Positions 36,068 to 48,063 of a stretch of 57,442 nt of DNA are shown in pieces. Origin of the DNA: Zygophlyctis sp. KS116 (taxonomy: Eukaryota > Chytridiomycota); NCBI GenBank assembly GCA_054661495.1, contig BAAFSQ010000038.1, positions 1 through 57,442 of the forward strand, written 5' to 3'. The notes beneath the pieces were generated by a model. The model did not search any database and was not told the origin of the DNA. It was given only the letters and a program-made list of their open reading frames with translations. Each line of letters begins with the position of its first letter. Position 1 is the first letter of the stretch. The position numbers and the translations under genes are program-made.

Positions 36068-37070
36068 TTAATTCTTTGAAGTCTTTGAGTAATCAAGAAA
36101 TCCTTTTCCAGACTTTTTACCGAGATGACCCTTTTCAACTAAATCATTGAGAGTCTTTGATGGAGCGACAAGTTCGTTCCCTTTTAACTGAGGGGAAGAC
36201 TGATACCATCCGTCAGTAATAAACTTTACTGTATCCAATCCAACATACTTTACATTAAAAAAAAATCATACATCCATTAATTCAAAGGGACCCATTGGAT
36301 ACCCCGCGCCTAATTTCATGGCTGTATCCACATCTTGAATATTTGCATCACCTCTTTCAACCAATTTCAAAGCTTCCATCATGTATGGAACCAACAATCG
36401 ATTCACAATAAATCTATTAAAAATCAAAAATATGTAATTACCCAGGCGTATCTTTACATGCCACTGGCACTTTACCCAACTTTTTAACAAAATTATTTAA
36501 AATAGAAATCACATCTCCTTCTGTTTCTGCAGTAGAAATAATTTCTACAAGTTTCATTTGAGGAACTGGATTAAAGAAATGTAATCCAGCAAACCTATTT
36601 TTTCTAGCAGTTGCTTCACTAAGAATTAAAACTATAAAATTTACGCAATGCTTCCAATTGGTAAAGAACTAGTATTAGAAGCAAAAATTGCATTCTTATG
36701 ACAAATTGAATCCAAATTTTTAAACAGTTCCTGTTTAATTTTCAAATTTTCCACGATTGCTTCGATTACTAGATCAGATTTAGCAGCGACATCTACGCTT
36801 AAATTTGTAGATATATTTCCTAAAACAGAAGATATCCATTCCTGTCCACCCTGATCAGGAAATTTCTTTTTAGCGACTCTTGCGAGTGATTTTTGAATAA
36901 TCTCATTACCCTTATTAAGTGCATCTTGCGACTTATCAATCATGGTAACCCTTATTCCCGACGCTGCAACAACTTGCACGATTCCTGCACCCATCAAACC
37001 TGTACATTACAATGCGTTTATTACCAGATCCAATGACTGTAACATGCCCAATATTTGCGAGTTTGTTCAT
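36068..37070 (-). CDS. 3-hydroxyacyl-CoA dehydrogenase
   Basis: Five exons with introns of 25, 26, 28 and 24 nt sum to 299 residues, the size of monofunctional mitochondrial-type HADH. The N-terminal NAD-binding fold reads [19 protein letters not shown] (GxGxxG). The active-site His sits in [13 protein letters not shown] and the catalytic Glu in DLVIEAIVE. The C-terminal dimer domain has [17 protein letters not shown] and [18 protein letters not shown]. It oxidises 3-hydroxyacyl-CoA to 3-ketoacyl-CoA. No clear targeting signal is visible at either end, so the compartment is open. Convergent with acyl-CoA oxidase, with 31 bp between stops. Confidence 0.95.
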
Positions 37071-37168
37071 CTTTATTTTAGGGCTGCCTTAGAGGTTGAG
37101 CAATTTAGGACAAGTTTTTAGTGGATAAGATAAGCCACAATCGTCGGCGGAACCTTAAAAGTTAAAAA

Positions 37169-37971
37169 ATGAGCGTCGCAACTCGAAATCTATTTGAACT
37201 CTTGGCTGAACCAGATGAGCCAATCGCTGTTATTAAGAAGAATGCAGTCGTTGAAAAGAAAAAAGCTGAAAAGCCCATTCCTCTTGGAAAAGTAAAGGAA
37301 GAACATCATCCAGATAAGAATCCCAGACATCGTAAACCTGTGCATGGAAGAGAATTTGATAAACGATCTGCATCTGGTTTCAAGAAAGAAGGTGCAAAGA
37401 AGGGATCAGTCGGAAAAGGAAATTGGGGTGTCTTGGGTGAAACTGGATCAGAAAAAGAAAAAAATGTTCAAAAGGAAGAAGTCGTCAATGATGAAAATGT
37501 AGTTCTTGAAGAAGAAAAAGAAGAAGAAAATTTAAAAACTTTGGATCAATATCTTTCAGAAAAGGCATCTTCTCTAAAAGCTGATGCACCTGTTAGAAAG
37601 GCAAATGAAGGAACAGATGAGTCTCAATGGAAGAATGCAGTCTTGTTAGTCAAGGAAGATGAAGATCTTGTTGCAGGAAAGGTAAAATTTTATATTTTTA
37701 AGAAATATAGGTCAAGAGTAGTAACAATAAGAAAACAAAGGAAAAATCTCAAAAAGTCACTTTAGATATTGAACAGCGCTTCTCTTCAAAATCTGAAGGA
37801 AAAAAGTTTGAAGATAGAAAATTCGAAGGTAGAAAGTTTGAAGGAAAAAAGTTTGAAGACAAAAAATTTGAAGGAAAAGGAAAGAAGAATGACAGTTTCA
37901 AAAAAGGTCCAAAACAGCCAGTTCTGAATGTTTCTGATGCTGCAGCTTTCCCTTCTCTTGGAAGCAAATAG
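37169..37971 (+). CDS. Stm1/SERBP1-like ribosome-binding protein (HABP4 family)
   Basis: Two exons (29-nt intron 37682-37710) give 257 residues. The N-terminus MSVATRNLFELL resembles Stm1-type starts. The HABP4/PAI-RBP1 signature REFDKRSASGFKKEGAKKG is followed by GKGNWG, as in the segment that lies in the mRNA channel of idle 80S ribosomes. The middle is acidic. The C-terminal part has five KFEG/KFED tandem units and ends AAAFPSLGSK. Family members clamp inactive ribosomes and bind mRNA. The protein is highly charged and likely disordered. Confidence 0.8.
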
Positions 37972-38047
37972 TGTTCTTTTATGGGAAATCGCTCTTAAAA
38001 AGTATTACAAGATAAATCAATAGAGTTTTTTGTTTGCGGAATATTTT

Positions 38048-39489
38048 CTATCTAATTGAAAGTCGAAAGCCTTTATCTTCATCCTGTGGTTTGATCTTAT
38101 TGAATACGTTCCAGAAACGTAAAGTTTCATCGCCGGCTCCAGACACAATGTTTTGACCGTCAGGTGAAGCTGCAAGATATAAAACTCGTGTGGAATGTCC
38201 AGTGAGGCTGGCAATAAGATTCATATTCTTGACTTTCCATACACAAATTTGATTTTGAGAGTATCCATGAGTAGAAACAATTTCATCATCGGTTTTGGAG
38301 TATGCGATATTGCAAACCTGGGAGCCTGTATCAATACTAGATAAAATCTGGCCATTAATTGCATTACGGAAAGTAATATGACGATCGGCAGTACCTCCTC
38401 CAGAGGCTAAAACCCCACTCTGATGGGGCGACCAAGCAAGAGCTTTAATAGCTGCAGTATGGTCAGTGCATTTTTGAAAAGGCTTTATATGTCTTTTGTC
38501 CCATAAAAGTAGCCTATTATCATTTCCTCCTGAAGCTAGAATAGTTTCTTCATAACTCCATTTTAGTCCACAAACTTCTTGTCTATGTCCATCCTGAAGT
38601 TGCTGAACATAATCTTGCGGTGATCTAACATCGCGGTTAAATATTGTACGGTCCCTAGAGCCAGTTGTCAGACAGTCAACATTCCAAGCCATACATCCCA
38701 CTCTTGCTTGATGTCCTGAAAACTGTCTAATTTTTTTATTCCTTTTTATGTCCCAAAGTTGAACATATCCACAATGTGTTCCAACTGCAATTTGGGTTCC
38801 TCTTGGGCACCAACTCACCGAAGTTATGGTATCTTGCGGGCCCAAATCACAAAGCTTAGTAACCTGGTCATAAGATTTAATGAACTTACTTTGCTGGTAC
38901 AAGCTGACCATAGATAAACACACGAGCCTAAGCCTACTCCTAAAACATTAGAGTTTGACCAATCAATAAGATTTAAGTAAAAGTCATCCTACAGCATTAC
39001 TTTAAATTTTGTATCTACCTGAAGATCTGGCGCATCCAGAACCTTGTATGGTGTTTTTGAAATTGACCGAGTTTCCTGTCGTGGACCAGTGAGAATATCA
39101 AGAGTTTTCTTTGATAATGGTAGCGATTGAAATTTTTCTGATGCGACTGATGATGACGGAAAAAGAATTCGATTTATCGGTTGAGTTTTTGTAGGAGATG
39201 CAAATGATAAAATAGTCGAGGATTTAGGCATGAACTCAGATTCCAAGATCCTATCGTACAGAGGTGAATTGGTAGATGGGAACGCCGGCTTTTGTGCATT
39301 GCTGGAATCTATTTTGATTTTCTTGTTTGGAGAGTAACTTTTGTCCAATGGATTGATTGGGACAAATCTAGAATTATATAATTAAATATACCGTGATGAA
39401 TACGTAATACTCTTACTTGCGGATGAAGGTTTGTTTGATTCGCTTTTTGATGGCGTGAGATCATACCTTCTTTTGAATTGATGATCCAT
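38048..39489 (-). CDS. Cdh1/Fizzy-related APC/C activator
   Basis: Four exons with introns of 24, 30 and 26 nt sum to 453 residues. The N-terminus has a C-box-like SSRFVPINPLD and the motif ISKTPYKVLDAPDLQDDFYL, after which come seven WD40 repeats (DWSNSNVLGVGLGSCVYLW first, GAGDETLRFWNVF last). The chain ends LSIR, the IR tail that docks on the APC/C. It recruits D-box and KEN-box substrates to the anaphase-promoting complex. Sequence around DAPDLQDDFYLNLIDWS is closer to Cdh1 than to Cdc20. Its divergent promoter with Nta1 carries two CGCGAAAA boxes, fitting cell-cycle control. Confidence 0.93.
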
Positions 39490-39529
39490 ATTAGACTGAT
39501 AAGAGTAGAGGCGCCTGATAAGTTTCAAA

Positions 39530-39550
39530 ACGCGAAAAAACGCGAAAATT
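39530..39550. promoter_or_regulatory. Tandem ACGCGAAAA boxes between Cdh1 and Nta1
   Basis: Two copies of ACGCGAAAA, 10 bp apart, lie 41-61 bp upstream of the Cdh1 start and 46-66 bp upstream of Nta1. They match the SCB/MCB core (CRCGAAA, ACGCG) used by fungal G1/S factors. Confidence 0.5.
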
Positions 39551-39595
39551 GTGTGGCACTGTTTCGCTCAACACAATACCCAGTTATATGCCTGT

Positions 39596-40447
39596 ATGAA
39601 GATTGGCTGCATACAATTTACTCCCATTCGTGGGGATTTTAGTGCCACAATTAGAAAGGTTGAAGCTATTTTATCACCACTTTCCAAAGGCTCCTTATCT
39701 ATACTGATTATGCCAGAGAGTACCTAATTTAATGTAATCAATATAGTGACCTTTCCTGGCTATGCTTTTAATGCCGATGAAATGAAAAAATTGGCAAATG
39801 ATGGTATTGAGAAAAAGACTATTGATTGGGGAATAGCATCTGCCAAAAGGCTAGCAAGTTTCATACAGATTGGATATCCACGGTTTGTCTCAGGAAATCT
39901 TAGAGATAAAACAGATAGATTTTATAATTCAGTTTCTCTGATTTCCCCTGATGGAGATATTTTATATACGTACGATAAACATTTTCTATTCAGTGCAGAT
40001 GAATTGTGGGCAACAGCAGGAGAAGGTTTCAAATCTTTTGACTGCAATCCTTTTGGTAGAATTGGTTCAGGAATATGTATGGATATAAATCCTTACAAAT
40101 TTGAAGCACCCTTTGATGCTTTTGAATTTGCAAATTTCCACGTTTTAGAAAAAACAAGATTTATTTTTCTGTCGATGGCATGGTTGAAATCTGCGGAACA
40201 TACTCCATTCTCATTGATTTATTACTGGATTCAGCGTCTAGAACCATTTTTAAGCGCATCCAAAAATACAAATGTTCCTATTATTGTCGCCATATCAAAT
40301 AGGAATGGAATAGAAGGGGAAACGACTTATGCTGGATCTAGTTGTATTCTCAGATTTTCTCAGGGGCGTGTGAAAATAATGGATCATTTGAACACTGAAG
40401 ATGAATCTTTGTTGTTTGTTGATTTTAATGATGAAAAATTGTGCTGA
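39596..40447 (+). CDS. NTA1: Protein N-terminal Asn/Gln amidohydrolase Nta1 (nitrilase fold)
   Basis: Two exons (27-nt intron) give 274 residues starting MKIGCIQFTP. The Glu-Lys-Cys catalytic triad is visible: Glu in IMPEMTFPGYAF, Lys in YTYDKHFLFSADE, Cys in GSGICMDINPYKFEAPF. The last motif, with NPYKFEAPF, is characteristic of fungal Nta1. It deamidates N-terminal Asn and Gln so that proteins become Arg/N-degron substrates. At 274 residues it is shorter than yeast Nta1 (457) but holds the whole hydrolase core. Confidence 0.9.
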
Positions 40448-40458
40448 TTTAATTGAAA

Positions 40459-42429
40459 CTAAAATTCTCTTTGAGGAACTTTCTGCTTTTTTACTTTTCG
40501 TGCATCACCGACTGCCCCGAGCGAACGTTTTAAGAGCAAGTCTGACGCTTCTCCTCTAGTCATTTTCGCGATCCATTTATCAATATTCCATTTCTGTAGG
40601 AGTTGGCGCTGATCTTCAGAAACTGGTAGCTTTCTCCATGTAGCCGATAATTGAAACTTTTTGGATCTCATATAACCAACTTTTTCAATTATATAAGTGT
40701 TAGCACAGCCAACAGCAGACTTGAACGAATCATGGGTGAAAATTTGTACCGTCTTCTTGTATTTCCTGCGGCTTAATCCTTCATAAAGGCCGTCATCTAT
40801 GGTTTAATCTTATTTATATACTGTTATCCTTGATAATTAAGATTTCATCCGAAAGATTTAAAGCCCAGATGTTTGATTGAACTCTGACCCACGCAAATTG
40901 TGAAAGTGAAGAGATAAATTGTTTTTCAGCCTCAAGAGCTTCGATACCAAATGGATCAACAAACCTCTCGATGGACAAATTCAGATTTGAACCATTCATC
41001 GCATTTTCCAAAATATTTTCTATTTCTTCTGTAGACTTTGCTGCGTGTACTTTTTCGTATAAAACAGTAGAATCTTGAGGAACCTTTTTTACATACTGGA
41101 TCAAATCAGAAGCACGTTTACCTATTTCTATCAACTTATTTAATTACCATTTGCCGAAAAGTCCCTATTTAAGCCTAAAAGAGAAGGTACATTTGCTTTT
41201 CGCATCCCATGATTAATAGAATCTTCAAAATCGAGAACTAAACAAAATTCTTTCCCTTCTGACAGCCTTAAACCTCTTTTAATAAGTCACAAATTAAAAA
41301 CCTTCCCAACATTTGCTGCAAAAGAACAGCAGACTTTGTCGGACGTGCCAACATAATACAATCCACTGGGGGAATGTCGGTACCTTCTGTCAAAATAGCT
41401 TAAATTGAGTTAAATAATTCAAAATACCGCAATTAACTAGAACAGGGAATTTACCGCACTTGAAATCGTAAATCAACTGAGATCTATCATAACTTTTTGT
41501 AGCTCCTGATACTCCTCTTGCATCAATCCCTTGATCCCTAAAAGCTTTTACAAGATCGTTTATATGTTTTACGTCAGCCGCAAATACAAGAGTAGACTTT
41601 TTTTGATACTTTTCAACTTGAGTAAGATAAAGCACGCCTACCAACTTGATGAAGATAAACTTGAACTATACATTTATTCCTTGATTCTACATTAATGGAT
41701 CTTGATAGTGATTTGACTGAATAATCCCCAGCAACAACTTTTAAATCATCTAAACGTATATCTGTCATTACTTTTTCTATAACCATATCTGATAGAAATT
41801 TGTCCGCAATCAAATCTCCAATATGTTTTGTAAATACAATCTTGTCAAAAACATTTCCAAGACTAATCCCATCATGCCTCCTTAAAGTTGCCGAACATCC
41901 CCCTATCATTATTTACGTAAAGTTCAATTACATAGTAGAATATGATTATTTGGTTCGTTAATCTTGAAATGATCAATAATCCTAGAATATGATTGAGCGG
42001 CAGCATGATGTGCCTCATCTATAATTATACAGTTAAAATCCTTTGGATTATAGAAGTCCAGTCTATTAGAACCTTTTCTTCCTAGACTACCAACACTCTA
42101 ATTTTAGCTTACTTATAATTTCTTCTTACAGCAATAATGATATCTGATGAAGCATCTGGCTTCTTTATCCCTTGATCAAAAGAAATCTTTGAATCTGGCA
42201 GAAATTTACTGCATTGATGATATGCTTGAGTTAATAATTCTTCCCGATGAGCAATAATAAGAGTTTTTCCATTTTTAAAATGTTTAATAAGATTCGAAAA
42301 CACCACCGTCTTTCCTGAACCAACCGGTAAAGACACCGCCATTTTCCGTAGTCCATTCTTGTACTGCGATAGTGTAACATCAATACATTCTTGCTGATAT
42401 GGTCTCAGATAACTTAAAAACCTTTTCAT
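40459..42429 (-). CDS. Irc3-like superfamily 2 (DEAH) helicase
   Basis: A multi-exon gene starting [16 protein letters not shown]. Motif I is [16 protein letters not shown], Ia is IIAHREELL, motif II is [13 protein letters not shown], and later motifs include [17 protein letters not shown] with [12 protein letters not shown] and PVLVNCG. The C-terminal tail is basic ([20 protein letters not shown]). Irc3 is a mitochondrial DNA helicase in yeast; the basic N-terminus could serve as a presequence. About six short introns are needed, and I did not fix every boundary. Starts 24 bp after the FAM72 stop codon. Confidence 0.8.
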
Positions 42430-42453
42430 AGTCTATAATTTCTATTAAGTGTT

Positions 42454-42962
<509 letters not shown>

Positions 42963-43063
42963 CCGGAAGATTTGAAAATTTTCGCGTTCCGAGTTGGATG
43001 CTCGTCAAAGCATCAAAAGCCGGCCGTTCCAACAAAAAATTTCCTTTTTTTCCCCTTAAAAAA

Positions 43064-43577
43064 ATGTCAAAAACATTGTTTGATTTTACTGTTAAAGACC
43101 TTCGTGGAAAACCATTTGATTTAAAAAGTTTATCAGGTAAACTTACACTTGTTGTGAATGTTGCTTCTAAATGTGGCTTAACCGCTCAGTACAAGGGACT
43201 GGAAGATTTATATCAAAAGTATAAAAGTAAAGGACTAGTAGTCATTGGATTTCCTTGTAATCAATTTGGAGGTCAGGAACCAGGAGGTCCAGATGAGATT
43301 TCTGCTTGTTCATTGAATTATGGTGTAACGTTTCCTATTATGGAAAAGATTGATGTCAATGGAGCGAATACACATCCAATTTATGAATTTTTAAAGTCTT
43401 CAAAGCCTGGAATACTAGGAATTCAAATGATTAAATGGAATTTTGAAAAGTTTCTAGGTATATTTTAATTTACTGAATAATATAGTTGATAAAGATGGAA
43501 AAGTTATTGAAAGATGGGTAAGTACCTCTACTCCTGAATCTATTGATCCTACAATTTTAAAGAATTTACCGCAATAG
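43064..43577 (+). CDS. Glutathione peroxidase / thiol peroxidase (Cys type)
   Basis: Two exons (28-nt intron) give 161 residues from MSKTLFDFTVKD. The peroxidatic Cys is in NVASKCGLTAQY (Cys rather than selenocysteine), the Gln in FPCNQFGGQEPG with a second Cys as in thioredoxin-dependent fungal and plant enzymes, and the Trp in KWNFEKFL. It reduces hydroperoxides. An in-frame upstream ATG would add a basic leader (MLVKASKAGRSNKKFPFFPLKK) that looks like a mitochondrial presequence. It may provide a second, organellar form, but it runs into the FAM72 promoter. Confidence 0.93.
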
Positions 43578-43652
43578 AATTTGAAATAGGCTTACAATGA
43601 TTGTGAGAAACTTTATAAATTCTTGAGAAGCTTTTTGAGAGCTTGTTAAAAA

Positions 43653-44093
43653 ATGGTAAAATCATTTGAATCCTTTCAAGACGCTCTAGACTCTGGATGT
43701 ATTATTACAGAGTATCATAAGCATCAAGAGAATCCAAATTTTACTGTTCATGTTAAAAGAGCAGATGGGACTACTCATGCTTATACAAATATTTCTCCTG
43801 AACATTTGAAATCAGGTCTTGGATCGGCAAAGAAGGAATTGGAGCAAACTTGGGAATCTCCTTATAAACCAGGATCTAAAAAGAAACTCGTTGGACCTTC
43901 ATTTCAGGATTGTATTTATTTTAAATTTATAATAGGTGTTGAAAAAGGAGGAAAGATTACAGATTTTCATAAAACTGCTAAAGGAACTTTTGCTGTTCAT
44001 ATAGAAACAGATGATGGTGTTCGACATTCATTTTCTTCAGTTTCGGACAAACACTTGTCCAGAGTTCCTGGGTTCAATGCCGTTGAAGAGTAA
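43653..44093 (+). CDS. Small protein with two homologous ~45-residue repeats, function unknown
   Basis: Two exons with a 24-nt intron (43912-43935) give 138 residues. The intron is in frame and stop-free, so the unspliced frame also reads. I recognise no family. Two repeats are obvious: GCIITEYHKHQ...FTVHVKRADGTTHAYTNISPEHL and GGKITDFHKTAKGTFAVHIETDDGVRHSFSSVSDKHL. Each shows a beta-strand/turn pattern (ItxxHK, fxVHxxxxDGxxHxf, SxxHL). There is no signal peptide or TM segment, so it is a soluble intracellular protein. The conserved His residues could bind metal or nucleic acid, but that is only a guess. Confidence 0.75.
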   Translation: MVKSFESFQDALDSGCIITEYHKHQENPNFTVHVKRADGTTHAYTNISPEHLKSGLGSAKKELEQTWESPYKPGSKKKLVGPSFQDCIYFKFIIGVEKGGKITDFHKTAKGTFAVHIETDDGVRHSFSSVSDKHLSRVPGFNAVEE

Positions 44094-44115
44094 ATTTGAA
44101 ACCCTTTTAGAAAAA

Positions 44116-45824
44116 ATGAGTATGATTCTTGCATTACACAAAAGACTCTTTTCTACAAATAAATTTGCATTGCAAAAAGGAATTATTGATAGCTTAACTG
44201 ATCCCATGAATCCCTTGAAATTTCTTCCGGCTGAAAGAAATTCAAGTTTATTTTCATCCTTATCAGAAGATGAAATGTTAAGGTTAAGGTTAGAAGACTG
44301 GCATAGAGTCTTTGAAAACATTACACCAAGAGACTGGACAGAATGTAAAATATCTCCAGAAATTCAGGATAAGAGTTTATATTTTTTATCAGAAATGAAA
44401 TCTTTGGGAATTACTCCTGATGCATTTATCTACTCTAGTCTCTGCAAGATCTTTTCTGATGACTTTAAAAAAGCTCAAGAATTTTATCAATTTGCACTCA
44501 AGTCTGAAAAGTCTAAATTCTATACAGGGTTTGATTTTGATTTTAGGGCTGGGATATCACCACTAAAACTTGTCAATAACCGCTCAATTCAGACAATGCT
44601 AGAGATTTTCAACTCTAAACATAAATCATATCAATTAAAAAACTTGCTGTTTGATCTCTGGGATGATTTAAGAACTGTCAAAATTAACCCTACCACGAAA
44701 ACTTTGATTTCATTCTTAAAATCTAAAGGCATTGAAAATACTGGAGATTTTGTATCTAATATTCATCAGAAATTGACATGGAGGAAAACAGTACTTAAAG
44801 AGAAATGGGATCAGGAAATCTATGGTGCTTTGATGAATGCATACTCTAGAATGGGGTTTTTTGATGTAGTAGATAAACTATACGTGGAAATGAAGGTGGA
44901 AGGGATTCAAATTAACAGGTAATTTCAACTTATAAAAGTTTTAGAGAATGTTTTACAGCATATTTAAGAGTGTTGGAACAAAAAGATAAATTTAAACGTT
45001 GTTTGGTGATTCAAAAAGAAATGGAATCATTAGAAAATTCATTTGATAACAAATCAATTGAAATTCTCTTAAATGCATCTTTTGAATTGGGCGATTTAGA
45101 AAACATTTATAATTTATATCAGAAATGCTTATTGCATATTGAAAAAGAATCTAATCAAGTCACCTGGAGAAGTTTAGAGAGCTGTCTGCAGACTTTTTCA
45201 AGATTAGGAAAAAAGAAGGAATGTATAGAAATTTATGAAAAATATAAAGCTTCAAGGATAAAGGCATCTACAGAATATAATTCAAAATATAAGTTATCAA
45301 GACCAACTACAGATCTACAAGAAAACATCACATTTTCTAGATTATACATGTTACCAGAACCTCCAAGAGATATTCTTTATCAAATGGCGTATGTTTTTGG
45401 ATATAATCTTGATTCTGAATCTATACTTAAATTCTTTAAAGAAGAAGTTTTTGATTCTAAAAGACTTTTACTCTATCAATATCGCAAGGATCTTGGATTA
45501 TCAAAAGAAATCAAAAATGATACCGATAAATCTCAAAAAAAGATTAATAACATTAGATCTCATAAAGGTCCTCAAAGTAATCTTTTAATCAGAAAGTACA
45601 AGGATTCTATTTCTAGAAATAACAAGAGTTTGAAACGCAACCAAGGCCTTCAAGTTGGAGAATCAGGACCAGTTGCGATTGTTTATCAAGGACTAATCCA
45701 AGGATGGAAAAAAGGCATAGAAAATCTAGGAACTGAAGCTACTGAATCTACTGGAACATATTACATACTGATGGATAATTTAGTGAATGAATTAGTGGAA
45801 TTTGAAAGTTGTGAAAAAAAGTAA
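44116..45824 (+). CDS. PPR-like mitochondrial RNA-binding protein
   Basis: Two exons (26-nt intron) give 560 residues. The N-terminus MSMILALHKRLFSTNKFALQ is a good mitochondrial presequence (R-x-F/S cleavage pattern). Helical-pair repeats of the pentatricopeptide type are visible, for example EMKSLGITPDAFIYSSLCKIF and IYGALMNAYSRMGFFDVVDKL...MKVEGIQINR. They are diverged, as usual in non-plant PPR proteins. Such proteins bind organellar mRNA or rRNA in processing and translation. The C-terminus is Lys/Asn-rich. The stop codon is only 4 bp before the ATG of the next gene. Confidence 0.7.
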
Positions 45825-45828
45825 AATT

Positions 45829-47247
45829 ATGAATGATCCATACACAAATGACCCAGAGTATCAAGCTACAGATTTAGAATCTAAATATCCCCCTCCATTC
45901 TTTCCGCCGAATGCTAAAACTAGATTTCATCCTTACAATTCAAAGCCCAGATCAACACAACAGTCTGATCAACGATTGGCGAAGCCAGTGGAAGCATTTA
46001 AACAGCTTAAATTTAGGACAGACAAACAGATCCCTCATTCTCAGACTATAGGCTGGATGCCACAATCAGAATTAAAGGAAATGGAGCAAGGCGATCTGTG
46101 TCTTACTCTTGGTAAAGCTTCTTATCCAAATTATAATGAATTTTCAATGGAAGAATTGGCAGAAAAACTCAATGTGCAAAGAGTATTTTAAAATAATCTA
46201 ACGATTAGTTGAAATCTTCAAAACTGCCGACGGATCTTTTCGTCAGTGCACGATCAAAGTCTAATCCGTATGAATCAGTTTACCAATCCGATTTTAAGAA
46301 TACAGATGCTATTAAATTGGCTAATCTAGATTTATTAGCTAATCTGTTCCCAAAAGACAAATCGGAAAAGTTTACATTTTTAAGTGTTGGAAAGTCTAGT
46401 GGATTTGCAGAATACTTGCTCTTTAAAAATCCAAATTCAAAAGGCTACGGGCTTAATATCCCAGAAGAGAGTATTAAAGATGAAAAGTTTGTTAATTTAT
46501 CTCTGGAGTTGAATGTTAATGATTTGAAAGATGTATCGAGTAGATGCCAAAAGATTTTACTAGAGACTGATTCTAAAGGGGTTGATTTTGTCTCGGCATT
46601 AACAGATGTATATTCCTTATTCAGTGAAACTCATGAATTAGATTTTAGATTTTAAGGGTGATGTTTCTAATTCAGAATTTCATAGCAAGCGCTTACTGAT
46701 TTTAGAATTATTTATAATGTTTAATGTGCTCAAGCGCGGAGGAGATTTTGTCTTAAGAATGTTTGATATCAATACTAGATTCTCTGTTGATATTTTATAC
46801 ATTCTTTATCGATATTTTTCTAAAGTTGCGATATGTAAACCGTTTAGTTCACGAGCAAGCGAGAGCGAAAGATTTATTGTTTGTCTAGAATTACAAAAGG
46901 ATTTTCCAAAAACTATTACTGATCATTTATCAACTGTTTTTGAATCATTCGGTAATGATTTAAGCTTGGGAACAGCTATAATACCTTTTAAAGATCATGT
47001 TCGATCATCCCAATCGCATGTTTTATCATTTATTAAGGAAAACTTAATATTTGAAAATGAAGATTTTATTGATTCTGTTCAAGGATCGAATATGAAGTAT
47101 ATTTTAATAATTAATTTTAGGCTCGTAATCAGGGAACGTGAAGCATTAGAAGAGCTAATTAGTTATGCGAGCAAAGCGATACTACTAGAATATGATCAGT
47201 CTGAAATCAAGAAGAGATGTTTTCTGGAATGGGGTATAAAAGTATAA
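45829..47247 (+). CDS. Cap-specific mRNA 2'-O-methyltransferase 1-like (CMTR1/FtsJ)
   Basis: Four exons with introns of 26, 34 and 24 nt sum to 444 residues. CMTR1-like blocks are RSKSNPYESVYQSDFKNTDA, KLANLDLL, FLSVGKSSGFAEYLLF (SAM site, diverged GxGxxxF), RLLILELFIMFNVLKRGGDF, MFDINTRFSVDILYILYRYF and CKPFSSRASESERFIVCL. Lys of the K-D-K-E tetrad was expected where VLRMFD stands (FICKTFD in human), so one catalytic Lys seems to be Arg. CMTR1 methylates the first transcribed nucleotide of capped mRNA. The ATG overlaps the previous gene's terminator zone, with only 4 bp after its stop. Confidence 0.75.
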
Positions 47248-47340
47248 TATATTTTTAGCGATTTAAAAAATCAAGGATTTTATGATGTGGCTGTCGGACA
47301 AGTGATATTAATTTTGGCGGATTTATTATTTGATAAAAAT

Positions 47341-47888
47341 ATGTTGATCTTTGTTGCCTTTTGCATGCTAATTCCAAGTGCTTTGACCCAATCTACTACT
47401 ACCGTTGGTGGAAACAACAAGCCAAGTTGTATGTACGCTCCTAATCAAACTGACTTTAACTCTTGTGTTTTCAATGCTCTCGGTGGAGCAGAGGATCAGA
47501 CGGCTGCATGTGCCATATTCCAAGGAAGAGGGAACTATGGTGTGTGCTTATGTACCAAATCCAAGGATGTATTTACGTGGTAAGTTTGATCATTTAGTAA
47601 AGAGTAAGTTATGAGAATTATTGCCCCACAGATTTCAGTGCACCTATCTTTATGAAGTACTTTTGGAACTTTTGTAAGGCACACGAATCCAATCTTCCAT
47701 TGAAAGACGTTGCGATTACTGGAATCCCAATTGTAGCAACACTGCAAACAAGCTCTAGTACCATCATGGCAACAACTTCTATAAAGCATTCATTTTTCCC
47801 TAGTGGTGGATCGATGCTTATGGATTATTTCTCAATCTGGATCATCATAGCATCAATGGTGCTCTCGTTTGGTGTTATACTTGCTTGA
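47341..47888 (+). CDS. Small secreted Cys-rich GPI-type protein, family member 1
   Basis: Two exons with a 59-nt intron (47580-47638) give 162 residues. Signal peptide MLIFVAFCMLIPSALTQ; then the shared Cys pattern CMYAPNQTDFNSCVFNAL...DQTAACAIF...YGVCLCTKSKDVFT, and the second exon carries FCKAH. A Ser/Thr-rich stretch leads to a hydrophobic end (FSIWIIIASMVLSFGVILA), as in GPI-anchored proteins. The splice site splits the same codon as in members 2, 3 and 4. No enzyme motif. Probably a wall or surface protein or an effector. Confidence 0.7.
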
Positions 47889-48063
47889 ATAAATTAAAAT
47901 AATATAAATCATTCTTATTTGTAAATATTTTAATTTCTTGCTAAATATATTGCATTAGTTATCAGATCTTCCCATGTCCGAATTGCGATCCGTTAATTAC
48001 ACGCAATCGCCGCCCGATCTCATCCGCTAGAGATTAAACTAAACTTCTCCGCCTTAAGAAATA

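Noticed and set aside
38989-39348. Separate gene for the N-terminal part of Cdh1
   Set aside because: The apparent stop falls in a 30-nt intron; splicing restores DAPDLQDDFYLNLIDWS as in Cdh1.
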